64,000 bases of DNA from Synanceia verrucosa (Eukaryota; Chordata; Actinopteri; Perciformes; Synanceiidae): positions 5,118,601 through 5,182,600 of the forward strand of contig CM056570.1 in NCBI GenBank assembly GCA_029721515.1. The letters run 5' to 3'. Under the pieces are notes generated by a model. That model had not been told where the DNA came from and searched no databases. It saw only the letters and a list, made by a program, of their open reading frames with translations. Position 1 is the first letter of the stretch. Each line of letters begins with the position of its first letter. A program made the translations under genes and the position numbers. Of the stretch, positions 47,279-59,642 are shown piece by piece.

Positions 47279-50200
47279 ATGGAATTTGAAAACACATCTG
47301 ATCCGTATGAAGACAATAGGGATGTTGTTCAAAGTCGCCAGTCCCACCGGAGCAGAAAGAAAGATTCCAGAGCATCATCCTCCCAAAAGCACAAAACGAA
47401 CTTGTGGGACAAGATCCAGGATGAAGGCGAAAAAGACAGCTGTGTTGAGAGTAGATCGAAAACCCGAATCTTTCCTTCAGATCCAGATCAGGACCAGATA
47501 TCTGATGGAGAGGGACGGAGAAGTAGTGGGTCGTTTTACTCAGAGGACTATGAGAATGATTCTCCTTCAGACCGTACAATCTCACCATACTCACAGTCCC
47601 GAACGCCATCCCCAATGCGTCAAAGAGGTGTGCGGGCAAAGAGGATTTCTATCAGCCCCCCCCACAAGACTGGTATGTAAAGCAAAGAAATGATCAAGAG
47701 TGGGCAGATGAATGAATGAATGAAACTTAATCCTCAGTGGTCAAATTTAATATACTGTTTAGGTGATAGCTGATCACTGGAAGACAGATTTTAAAATCAT
47801 GATTTCTATAGAGGACAAAAATCCTCTTTGCCTCTTATTGACTCTTTTGAGTCAAAAACTTCACTACAGAAGTTGAATATTATATTTTTTAACAGCACAA
47901 TGTTTCTGACTGAAGCTGTGTTTCAGAATCGGCCTGTAATCATGCTAATTGTCATTCCCTTTGAATAGTTTCTACATTATATGCATTTTTCCACCTTGCA
48001 GGAGGTGTGTTGCGCCGGGGTATGTCTCGTCCTCAGCGCCCAGGCGGCCTGCCACTGACCCAGCAGCATCGCAGAGGAGTGCGTTCACAGAGTAAGGAGT
48101 CCACACCCCCCAAAGACCTAGACCTGGTGACCAAGAGGATGCTTTCAGCTCGTGTGCTGAAGATCAATGAATTGCGAAACGCTCTTACTGAGCTGCAACA
48201 GCGAACTGATGAGCTACAGAAGGAAAACCGAGTTCTCAGACAGGTAGAGCTACCCCTCTAGCTAAGTTTGGGTTTAAATATATGAGCCTTAATTAGACAA
48301 TATTAGATTTTAGTGGCCATTGCTGACGCTTTATAGTCAAAGGAACATAAACAATCACAATTTTTTTCTCCTTTAACTGACTTTTCTACCTCATCATCTT
48401 GAACACCTGTGGCTTCCTAAAATTGAATTTCTTCTTTTCTATGCTGCAGCTTCAGGTGCGTCAAGAGAAAGCCCTGCAGCGCTATGATGCCACAGAGAGT
48501 GAGATTTCCCAGCTACTGTCAAGGCACAACAATGAGACCCATGTGCTGCGTGAACGGCTCAGGCGTACTCAGGAACGGGAACGGGCAGCTGAGCGGCGGC
48601 TGAAGGACAGTGAGGAGCAGTTGCAAAGGAGTCAGGCGACCGTCGCACGGCTGAAGAAGCTGGTGGATCAGCGAGAGTTGGGTGCCAGAGACGAGCTAAG
48701 CCGCAGCCTAGAGGAAGAAAAGACACGGGCCCAAGAGGTGGAACACAAGCTCAAGGTAGCTTCAGTTCAGATTTAATTTATTAATAAAGAAGAGCTTTGT
48801 AAATATTTAGCAAAGCTAAATAATTAATTACCTGCAAATACTGAAAATAACACGTTTATTTGCACCAAAAGCATATATTATCCTTTGTTTATTGTTATGT
48901 GGTAGTTAGAAAGTGTATTTGTTCATCTGTGTGTGTTTGAAGGAGCTGGAGCGTAGCATGGAGCTTAGCAACAGCAGTTACCAGAGGCAGCTGGCTGCAG
49001 AGAGGAGGAAGACGATCAGTGCCCAGGAAGAAATCAAGATTCTACAGGAGGAGATAGAACGACTGACCAATAAACTCAAGGTCCATACATAGAAAAATAT
49101 ACTTTTACATTCTTTAAAATGCAGCATTGTATACTATTTTAATTTTGTTGATTTCTGTCCTTATCAGGAGAAGGAGAGAGAACTAGATGCTAAGAACATC
49201 TATGCGAACCGCATGATGAAACCCACACTAAGAAAAGATGTTGACAGTAGCACAAAGCGGAAAGGTAAACTCAGAGCTGAGCAACACTGTCTGAGACTCC
49301 CGCTTAGTTAGTTGAATGTATTTGTATCATAAATTTCAGAAATCATCTGGAAAAAAATATCATAGAAACCAGTGTATGAAAGAATGCATAAAAAGTACAA
49401 AGAAGAAGGTAATGTATTATTGGCCAAAACAAAAATTCAAAAGTGACTAAAAAGATTTCAGGAGGCAAGTTCAGGTTGGTAACTGGCCAACATTTGTATT
49501 CAAAAAATACAAAAAGTAGTTGCATATGGTAAGGTATGGTATTTAATTTATGCTTGTTTAGTATTGATCTTGTTATTTCCAGTTCTTTTTTCCATAGAGC
49601 CATGCTGTGTCCTCAGTGTGAGAGTATCCAACAGGTTCATTCAGCTCTGATTGGGCCATCTATTGAATAGATTGGTTGACAATCGTGCAGATCACAATCA
49701 CCTTAAGGATGAATGTGTGTTGCTTGTTATGCATTTTGACAGTGATTTAATGAGTGTTAAAGATCTCTTTTGGCTCAAAACATTACACATTTGAAATTGC
49801 TGCAAGCTTTTATTAGTGTGTGGATCTTTTGTTTGATTTATGGCTTGGAATATGTAGAGCTTAAATTAAATTAGCTTAAATTAATGCTTCACACAGTCCC
49901 TAGCAGGAGCAGCACCAAGGCAGTGCAGACTGAAGACAAGGCATCCAGTCTTGATTTCCCCACACCTCCCCCTGACATCACTGATGCCAATGGATACAGT
50001 GAACAGGCTCCTGATGAATACCTGTCACTCAAGGTAAAAGTCACTCTGCTTCACTCCACTTCAACGTCCACACTTACGTTACTGTTATTCACCTGTCATT
50101 CAACTCTTTTCTATCAATCCATTTACATCAGCAGGAGCTTGACCGAGTAGAAGGACAGGCAGAGACAGAAGATGAAGAACAAAAGTTGGAGCAGCAGAAG

Positions 50201-51856
50201 ATGAGAGAGAGAGAAAAAGAAAGACACAAGGAGAAGGAGCTGGTGAAGGAGAAAGAGGAGAAGCGACTCAACCAGCAGCCTAATGTGCTGGAGGAGAAGG
50301 AAAGACTAAAAGATGGTAAGATAACCAAATAGAATCAGAATCAGACAACTTTATTTAGTCCTAAGGGGCAATTCAGGTTAGCAGCAGATACCCAGGTTAA
50401 AATAATACCAAAGGCAGTCAGTATAAAATAAAGTAGTACCAAATACTGTCAGTATGACTCTCAGATTCTCACAATAGTGATGTACCATAAGTATGTGAAC
50501 ATTAATTAGATAAAAGTAGATAAATAAATGGATGATATACTACAAATAACATCAGTAAAAACAGCAAAGATTGGACCTCATTCACGAAACCCTTCTTAAG
50601 AGCAAATTTGTTCTTAAGTCCTACTTACAAAGTAGTTTAAGAACACATTGATGAATGCCACGTGGAGTTTTCTTAAGATCCCGCTTAAGAACAGCTTAAG
50701 AAGGAATCTAAGAAGATTCTTAAGAAGGTATTGGTGAATGAGGCCCATTGATGTTAAAGGCCACCACACAAAACTGCAAGAGCACATTATTTATTCACAA
50801 CCTACCATCCAGATGTAACAGCCTGATAGAAGAAGGAATAAAAGATTGTAAAAGACGATTCGTCTTAGTACTGTATCTGCTGTTGATGTCAGTATAGTAC
50901 AGTAATGTACAACGAAGCAACTGTATTAGATTTGTCTTTTATCCACAGACTCAGAGAAAAAAGAAGAGGAGGAAGAGAGAAACAGGAAAAGTTCCCTGTC
51001 AAACCAGGAGGAAGAGAACAACAGGAAGCACAGCCATGTACAGGAAGAGGTGGAGAGGTGGAACCAGGAGGCCCTGGCCAATCAGCAAGCAGCAGAGAAA
51101 GCATGTCGCAAAAAGGAACAGCTGCTGGCTAAGATGCGTGAAATAGATCGTCAAGGTCACACAGACCAGGACACCATGTTTGCAGAGTCTAGTCCTTCTG
51201 AGTCCAATAAGGCCACCAGTAACCATTGTTCTTCTCGCCTTCCTGAGCAGAGGAACAACTCGACAATATTTAGCCACATAGAACCAGAGGAGTCGGCCAG
51301 TTTGCGTACTGGTGCCGGAAGTGGGGATGATGGGAAGAAAAGATCAGGCATGAAGGGTGGAGATTGTACAATAGGAACAGGGCGGAGAGCGACTCGGCCC
51401 CAAATGTCCAGGGACGACTTGGCATTCGGAAGCTACGCGCCATCTTTTGGACACTCAGCTTCTCGAGGTTCTTCAGGCTTCCCTCCATCTCAGTCCAAAG
51501 AGGACAGGGACTCTGCGTTAGAAGCAATAGGTGTTTTTAGTGTCAGAGGGGTGGAGACAGAGAAAGAGAAGGAGATGGAAGGAGGAGCTGGGAAGGACAA
51601 GAAGTCTAGCCTCATGCAGCAGCTATTCGGTGCCCTGGCAACACCTGTGGATGTGAGCACCTCTAATAAAATGGAGGTCCTCAGCAGCCCCGCGACGAAC
51701 AATGGAGTGCGTTCAAGAAGGGACCTGGTCAGCTTCAACTCAGGGTCTTCCACTCCTCCAGCATCCTCCTTGAACACTCTACATGTCACAGCTAGCAGGC
51801 CAACCATCCGTGCCATCCCCTCATTCGATGACGACGTAGAGGAACTTACTTTATGA
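47279..51856 (+). CDS. lca5: Lebercilin (LCA5)
   Basis: Ciliary/basal-body coiled-coil protein linked to intraflagellar transport; loss causes Leber congenital amaurosis 5 in humans. Exons: 47279-47672 (ATG), 48002-48243, 48450-48755, 48943-49080, 49168-49264, 49897-50033, 50135-50315 and 50949-51856 (TGA). Phases agree and give 800 residues (human 697). Order: Ser/Arg-rich, acidic N-terminus; lebercilin coiled coil from about residue 160 (LVTKRMLSARVLKINELRN, ELQQRTDELQKENRVLRQ, QLLSRHNNETHVLRERLRR) to the conserved ELDAKNIYANRM; KAVQTEDK; charged EK-rich helix; Ser-rich low-complexity C-terminus ending DDDVEELTL. The start is preceded by a tcaacacag acceptor at 47259. Divergent from sh3bgrl2. 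Confidence 0.95.
50337..50870 (+). mobile_element. LINE/SINE-type tail interrupted by a foldback MITE
   Basis: AGAATCAGAATCAGACAACT followed by TTATTTAGTCCTAAGGGG (50334-50378), and CAGCCTGATAGAAGAAGG near 50820, are parts of a common fish retroelement end. Between them, about 50573-50747 runs from GGACCTCATTCACGAA to its inverted match TTGGTGAATGAGGCCC, with internal TTCTTAAGAA palindromes: a separate nested MITE. Lies in the last lca5 intron. Confidence 0.65.
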
Positions 51857-53145
51857 CATTAGTTCAGACTTGAGGCTGTCAGTCTCATAGCAGGACCTCA
51901 CTGATGTCTGTCAGTCACAAAATGAGATAAAATACAACAAATTCAGTGACAAACACAGTCTCTAAGAAGAGTTTCTGAAATAGTAAATATATAAATTATA
52001 AATGTGTGTGTGTGTGTAGACAGAGAGATAGAGAGATAACAGTGTTGCTGAAATTGGTAATATAATTTTTAATCCTTACTGCACTTGTAAATGCAGTGGA
52101 GACAGTGGATTTTATTGGTTTCAGATTATTAAATTTGAAGCAATATCTCCATTTACATTCCAGGTAGAATATGACTATTAGTTTATCTGAGAAGAGCTCT
52201 TATAATATTTGTTCAATAAACAGATGCAAATGGAAAGACAAGCAGGACAGTCACAGTGAAACAGACTTTGCCTGAAAATCACTGTTATTCACATTTTAGC
52301 ACTTTGTATTAATAATAGTTGCTGTTATTGTTGGTTAGTTTGGGAACCTACAAGTCTTTCTGCAACTTTTATTTAGACAAATTGTTTTCCACAAAGTGTG
52401 GGCGCAGTAATTTCTGAGTTATTTTAGAGCCCATGCCCTTAAGAAGCTACCACTAAGCCACTAAGCAATATGACAATCACAGTATTTTTACACTGCTTCC
52501 CGAATGTCTGACTACAAAAAAAACGGGTTATTTTTACAACTTAAAGAGTTTATAACTACCAATACTACACTGATACTAATAAATGTACCATTGTTGCAGG
52601 GAAATTGTCATTGACATTATGGAAACATGATAATGCTCTGTCATCAAATGATCATTGAAAGTCAGCATAGTTGAGCGTAAAAATGAATCACTTAAATGTT
52701 GTGTTGTTGAACATTTGGTTCACTTGATGTGAAGACAGTGTAAAACAGTAAATATCAATATTCCCAGGGGCTCTTGTCTGGTGCTCTGCTGCAAGTTATA
52801 TTAAAGTGAACTGACAAAATTCTCTATTCAAAATTTTTTTTCTGTATTTATTTATGTTAACTTAATTTCAGGATGTTGCCACCTTTTGTTAGTTAGTTGT
52901 TAATATATTTGTTCAAGGGACGTTTTAAAAAAATCTCAGATGTCCATTCTGACACGTTTTTTAAGAGCTCTTTGTATTCATTCTGGCACTGTTTATTCTA
53001 CCAACCTTCGTAATTGATGAAAAGTGCAACAAAACCCAGTCTGTATGTATGTGTCGGTTTGTTTTTCACATTTTGTACCCATTGTTCAGTGGTATTGTTA
53101 TACAAATCTCATTGTTTAAAGACAATAAATGATAGTAAGAGTGGG
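51857..53145 (+). other. lca5: lca5 3' UTR with poly(A) signal
   Basis: A+T-rich, no coding potential, contains a short TG tract near 52003. The AATAAA at 53124-53129 is the likely terminal signal; earlier ones such as 52216 (CAATAAAC) are possible. Confidence 0.6.
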
Positions 53146-53149
53146 GCTG

Positions 53150-53355
53150 AGCTGTCAGACTGTGGCGCACTCTGTCTGTGTGACGGGGATTCCTGAGACG
53201 TCTCCAGGCAACCAGAACCTGACGCAAATTCCCCGCCCCTCCTCCGGTAGCTGCCCTGCTCAAAAACAAGTGGACCGTGGCGCCTCTTGGTTGTCACTGA
53301 TGCCGCTGCTTGAACTACAAGTTGGACTGCAGCAGCAGCAGAGGGACTGTCACAG
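53150..53355 (+). other. 5' non-coding exon and promoter area of the FAM167A-like gene
   Basis: A GC-rich island (GAATTCCCCGCCCCTCC-type sequence and a run of CAG) directly after the lca5 poly(A) signal ends at a good donor, GTCACAG|gtaaag at 53355/53356. It is the nearest candidate first exon for the coding exon at 56.7 kb. The transcription start is not defined. Confidence 0.45.
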
Positions 53356-54585
53356 GTAAAGAGCCGCAGTTTGAATTTAAACAGTATTTCAGGTGATGTC
53401 GGTGGTGCCAGAAAACCTAAATGAGGTTGAAATGAATATCTGCTCGCCTGTACGAAATGTGGACGCAGTGTCGCTCGTTTTAGCCGTTAAACTTTAGCAT
53501 TAACATGGTAATATGTTGAAATGATGCTAGGCTATATCCTCAGGGAAGCCAGTGAGAGCTAGCTACATGATGCCTTTTGTTGAGAGAAACTTACTTGGAT
53601 ATAATGAAAAATAAAATAGTAAACTTCACCCCAACTTTATAGAATATTTTTAAATTCATAACTCTAAAGAGAGAAATTAGGCTTTAAGTTGTGTATTTGT
53701 TTTTACATACTGAAGCAGTGTTTTGTTGTTTTTGTGGGTTTTTTTTTTTTTTTTTAAAAAAGGAGGGAAATATTTGGGTGTTCATGACAGTAACACATTA
53801 GTTATACACACATGCAAAGTTTAAGGTTTCATTAAAGTCATTAAAGTCTGTTTACATTAAGGTCATTTTCATGTGATTAAAGATAGAGGGAATCGTGTTT
53901 CATAGACATACACAGATACTGTAACACATCTTTTTTATTTAATCTGAACATATGCAATTGGGAAAGAACACCTGTTGATACTTATATCCAGCATGGTTTT
54001 ATTTATCGATTTTTGTGGTTGGTTTTAGGCTGTGGGCACATTTTCAACATTTTAATAAATGCATGTTGCCATAATAGAGGAATCCAATATGCTACAGTAA
54101 TGGGGTGTTTACGAATAGCGGAGTGGAAAAATTAAACTTCAAGGGCCACCGAGGCACTGTGGTTATGTGAGTTACCCAGACAAAATAATTAACTGTCCAT
54201 GTGAAAGTTTCTCTTCATTATTCCTCCACAAACAAGCATGCAAACAAATTAAATTAAAAAAAAACATGATGTATGCTGGTCCCATACCTGCCTATCTAAG
54301 CACAGGTACCCAAAGGGTTATCCAGTAGGCATTTTTCACAGCAGCCAGTCAGCCATGTCATAGCAGGTGTAATTAATACCAGTAATTATGGAGGCTCTGG
54401 TGTTGTGCATGTTGGTTCACTGGAATGATTGTGACGCACTAAATGGAACAGGAAGGACAATGATTAATTTCATCTGTTACACCTGTGTTAAAACTGTGTC
54501 CGCCCTGCATTTACAGACAAAGAGGCAGCTGTGAAAAGGGCCTGTTCAGTTACAAAATAAGATACCATCAAAACTCTATTTTAAA

Positions 54586-54964
54586 CTAGAAAGCACTCAG
54601 AGAGCGCAGACCCTCCGCCAAGGCGGCGGTGACTTTTTGTTTAAAGTTACCCCCGCCACCAAGAAGGTTATGTTTTTTGGGCTTTGTTTGTTTGTTGGTT
54701 TGCAAAGTAACTCAAAAAGTTATGGATGGTTTTTGACAAAATTTTCAGGATTGGCCCTAAGTGGCCTAAAAGTTGATTACTTTCTGGTGGTGCCGTTGAA
54801 TCGGATCCGATCACCACCAAAAATTAATCAGTTTTAAGTTAGGCCATTTCTGACCAACCCTGAAAATTTTCGTCAAAATCTGTCCTCAACTTTTTGAGTT
54901 ATTTTGCAAACCAACAAACAAACAAACCCCGGTGAAAACATAACCTCCTTGGTGGAGGTAATAA
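54586..54964 (-). mobile_element. Foldback MITE copy 3
   Basis: Reverse orientation relative to the copies at 5928 and 14144: starts CTAGAAAGCACTCAGAGAGC and ends CCTTGGTGGAGGTAATAA. It keeps the palindromic centre around GATCCGATCACCACC. Intronic in the FAM167A-like gene. Confidence 0.85.
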
Positions 54965-56724
54965 GGCAAACTAAAGGAATCAGTCAAACAGTATTACTTA
55001 ATGAAGCCTCTAGTTTGAACTTAAACACCTTTGAATGGAAACAAGGAGACACATGCTGCTCAAGCCTGATTAGTTACCCTGAGGTTATGTTTGTTATGTA
55101 GACATGCATGTGCCAGATAGCAGAGACAGATTTCTTAAGCTTTCACAGAAAAATGTATTTCATTGGTGTGGTAATGCTGCAACTGGATGTTGCAGAGCAG
55201 TCAAATTCTGCTGCCTGGAAACCAGAGGAATGTACGGGGATGCCAGTTAAGACATTTGGAAAATGGCGATAAATGGTCTTTTTGCCCACCAACATTTGTC
55301 AGTTTTTGTATTTGCACCAGACTGCATTTGATATTCAGCATGTAAATGTTGGCTTCCTTAACAAACAGATTTCCTGTTAGTCTATTGGAAAGTGACTGGG
55401 TTCACCAAAAGTGCCTCCTAAAAGACCAAGCAGCCAACAAGAGGCTGTTTTGGGGTTATTTGCAGTTATGATTCTAAACCCTTCTTTGTAATTGTGATCA
55501 CAGCATGCATGCTTTTCCCCATCTTTCCAAACATCTTCACTGTGCAGTTCCTATTCACAGTTTAAATCAATTCCCCAGTCCCTACTATACAAGCAGGATC
55601 TTTTACAAACTCTTTAAAAATGCTTGTGCCATGGATTTTCCTTCTCCTCCTTTCTTGGTCAGCGGTCCTGTAACAATGTGGTCTCCAGAGACGCGGCGAT
55701 TCCTTGAGGGAGTAAGGAGAGGATCCATTCCTGGGCATTCATACAGTAATTCAGCTCTATGTTGCAGAACAGCCAAGCCTATCATTAGATACAAGGGCAG
55801 TGAATGACTTCACTCACTGCTGGTCTGCTGTGCCCATTATGGAATAACTGAGCACTAACCACTTAGTGAGTGCTTGAAGACTTTGTAAGAGGACACAGGG
55901 CAGAAAGTTGGCTTTTGCAGCTCCTGTTATGAGTGTGTTTGCTATATAAGTTAAGAGGCTGCATTAAAGATTTAGCCAGCTTTCTATCCTCTAAGTCTTT
56001 CCTGTGGGCCTCCCGACTTGCCCCAGTGTTTCTAAACTGGCCAGATAGAATAAAAAATCAAAAGACTTAGATGATATGTTATGTATAGAATGTTAAAAAT
56101 GTGATTTGGTATAATATTTTTAGCCATGGCATTATGGATAGCTAGTCTGTAGGTTGGTCCGCCGCTTTAGTCTAGGCTAAAATATGTCAACAACTATCGG
56201 ATGGATTGCTGTGAAATTTTCTGTGCACATTCGTGATTACCAAAGGTAGAAGCTTATTAACTTTAATAATCTCCTGAATTTCCTTTTGTAGGCTCAGACA
56301 CAATGGTCAGTTAGACCCAAATCACACACACACACACACAGAGAGAAAGAGCACAGTCATTCAGTCTTTCTAAGATACAAGCTATCCAGTCACGTAACTG
56401 AGCCGTGAGTCATTCCACAGTCCAGGTGTAGTTTTGCTTCTCAGATGTTGTGTTAATTTTTGCCAGCAAATGTTTCATAAATTGCTTCCTGTCTCCTCTG
56501 CAGATTTGAAGGCACTCTGTTTCCAAAACACTAATGGAGGCTTCCAGGAATCTTTAAATATTGACTTTCCTGACAAAGAAAGTGCACACAGAGGAAGGGC
56601 AAAATCCTGCAACTGTGGTTTATTTGTAACAACCAAGGAGACCACAAATGAAGAGCAAATATCTTGATATATTTTTATTTTGACATATTGTTTCAAGGAG
56701 CCACTTGTTTTGAGCAGATTAACG

Positions 56725-59598
56725 ATGGACACTCCCTCAGCTCCTCAGATTCTAGTGGACAAGGCTGGAGTCCTGGAGGACACAGAAAGTGGGGAAGAGG
56801 TGGATTTGCCTTCAGACGATCTCATGAACTTGAAGGCCTTGACGGAGAAATTAAGACTGGAGACCAGGAGACCTTCTTATCTGGAGTGGAAAGCCCGACT
56901 TGAGGCGGAAAGCTTCAGAGGGCCCGGAACTGGAAAAGTCCCGATTCACATAGGGCCTGAGGGGAAAGTAGTGGCCCCGAAAGAGACTGTAGTGAGGTCT
57001 GATGTGATTCAGTGCAAGATGCCATCAGGTGTCCTGAAAGGATTTGCCAACATTGATGAAGCTCTCAGTTGGCTGAGGAGAGAACTGGTGAGACATTGCT
57101 TATATTTTTTATATCCTTTTTACGATGGAGCAGTTTGCTTAAATATGTTATTTAGTGTTTGCAGCCAGTGATTGGCTCTGTTTCAAAGATCTCATTTAAT
57201 CACTTGAGATTCAAATACAAACATTCATTTTTGTCTCTCATTTGAAGAGCATCATAATTTTGCAGTTAGAAAATAACTTCCTGCTACTTAGCTAATTAGA
57301 ATTTAACAATGGACATAATGTCCAATTAGTGGCCAGCAGAGTCTCATTCACATTAGTGAGTGAGATTGATTGGGACTCAGGCAATAACATCAGACATTTG
57401 TTGCACAGTTTTCTGCAAGTGTAGTCATTTTCTCTCTGCTCAATTACTCTGCACATTCACCCATGATTCATAGGCTTTGACTGAGCACGCAAAGAGGCAC
57501 AGTCAGAGGCAGAGTTACACTCACACAGTATGTGGCCACAGACGTTTTGCACAAACAACAGGCAAGAGAGATGATTACCATCTTTGCACCCAGACATTGG
57601 GCAATAAAGCGGCAAAACTGAGAGAGCTTATGACGAGAAAGTTGTTTGTGGATGGCCCACTGTGAGTTTTCCTTTTCGATTTTGTCACACAGTAGGGGCT
57701 GCAGACATGGACCCCCACTGAATCTAGATCAGTGTGAAAATGTAAAATGTTGTTGGAGTCACACTTTGTTTTTAATAGAATATTTATTTCTTTTACATTT
57801 TGGGACATATGCTTTAGGGTAACCACTGAGGCTGATATGATGCGTTAACAATACGATTCGCTCCAGTTCACGATACAATACGATACAAAAATGATTTGAT
57901 AATGTTATGATTTAATTACAAAGAGATTTGGTTCGATGTGATATGATCCAGTTTGATACAGGTAGTTGCAGTATAAGAGTTCCCACATCAGCCCACATCA
58001 GGTTTCTTACCTCTATAGCACAATTCTGCTTTGCTCTCTGAATGAGTTTGAAGGACACATTATATTTGGTTGTTTGTTTATGAGCAAACCATTATTTTAA
58101 AAAAGACATAATTCAGTATGTACAGAGCATCCAATTTATTACTCCTAATTATGTTCTCTGTCTCAATAATTGAATAAAATGTGTAAAATGTTAACAGTTT
58201 AACAGTTTCAGGAAGCACAGTATTGACGTAGGCAGGCTGTGAAGTCTTTTCATGTGCGTCACGAGGTTCATAGTGCTACTGGCATATTTGATAGCCCATG
58301 GCGCAGTTTGCAGATTGCGTGCGTCTCGTCAAGTGTCGGAAACACCAATAGGGCATGGAATTAGAGGTGCAACAACAAATCAACAAAAAAAAAAAACTAA
58401 AAATAAATTAAAAGAGTTGGTATCGAATTTCATTGTTGATTCGTTGTTGCGTGATTTATGCTGCGTTCGTGGAAGTCAAGATTCGGAACTGGGAATGACG
58501 TCACACCCGAGTTGACGGGGTTCGAGTAAACAAGTTGGAAAACCAAGATGGACGCCTCCAATGAAAAGTTTGTTGTGTTCCTCTGTCGGAATACAGAAAG
58601 CCAATGCAGCAATATGAGGTCCTCAAACACAATTGATAGGCACAAAGAAGACGCAGAGGGTGTGTGTTTGTTTTCCAGCATAATTGTGTGTGGGAAACGT
58701 TTGACTGTAGTGTAGGCTGTAACGTATAACATTACATGGTGCTAATCTAGGGCGTTGTCATCTTGGATTATGACTTTACGAGTTTATGAGTCGGAAATCC
58801 AACTTCGAGGGGCATTTCAATTGATATTTACAACTCGAGCAGAGCCGGTGTTTTTAACACAAGGTGAGGTGGAGAAAATGGGCCGAGCCAAGTCGTCTAA
58901 AGTGTGGGAGCATTTCACTCTACATAACGCTAGAAAGTGTGTTCTTGCAAGCTTTGCCAAAGCGAGCTGACACAGGAGCAGCACAGTGATGATACAGCAG
59001 CTGAAAGTAAAACATGTTGGAGTCACTGATGAGGAGGAAGAGCTCAGCAGCAGGTAAGTCACTGCAGAATCCTCCGTTTATTCCATTTAGAAGTGAGAAA
59101 ACGTAAGGTTAGTCTCTCCTGGTGCTGGTGTGTACTCATCATCCAGCTGGACAAGCATGACAAGTTTTTAAACTAATGTTAGCTTTAGCTCGTTAATGAC
59201 AGTGGGAGAGCAGGGCTGGTATACATTAGTTTACCTAGCAAGACTAAAGACACCTTTTTTATTCACTTGTCTTTTTTTGGCCATGTATATATATTTATTT
59301 AAGTTCAATGTTCTTTTTGTATCTCACTTGTTCAGCTTAAACTGTGTTTAAATGTGATGTATGAATAAATTTAACTTGCAATTACTACAGTGATGGTGAT
59401 AATTTAATGAACAAGCTAAGTACAATTACACTAAAAATGACTTACTAACACTGACTAACACATCTGAGTAGACGTAATAAGTTATTCATCCCTGTCTTAA
59501 ACATGTCTTGTCTGTAACTGCTCTTTGGGTTACTTACCGTCATATAACTGGTCACTACAACAACAAGGCATGTGCTGAGTTAGTTTAAAGACATGAGT

Positions 59599-59642
<44 letters not shown>

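Noticed and set aside
56434..56667. 77-residue frame just upstream of the FAM167A-like start
   Set aside because: No family similarity; an acceptor at 56503 suggests it may be 5' UTR rather than coding.
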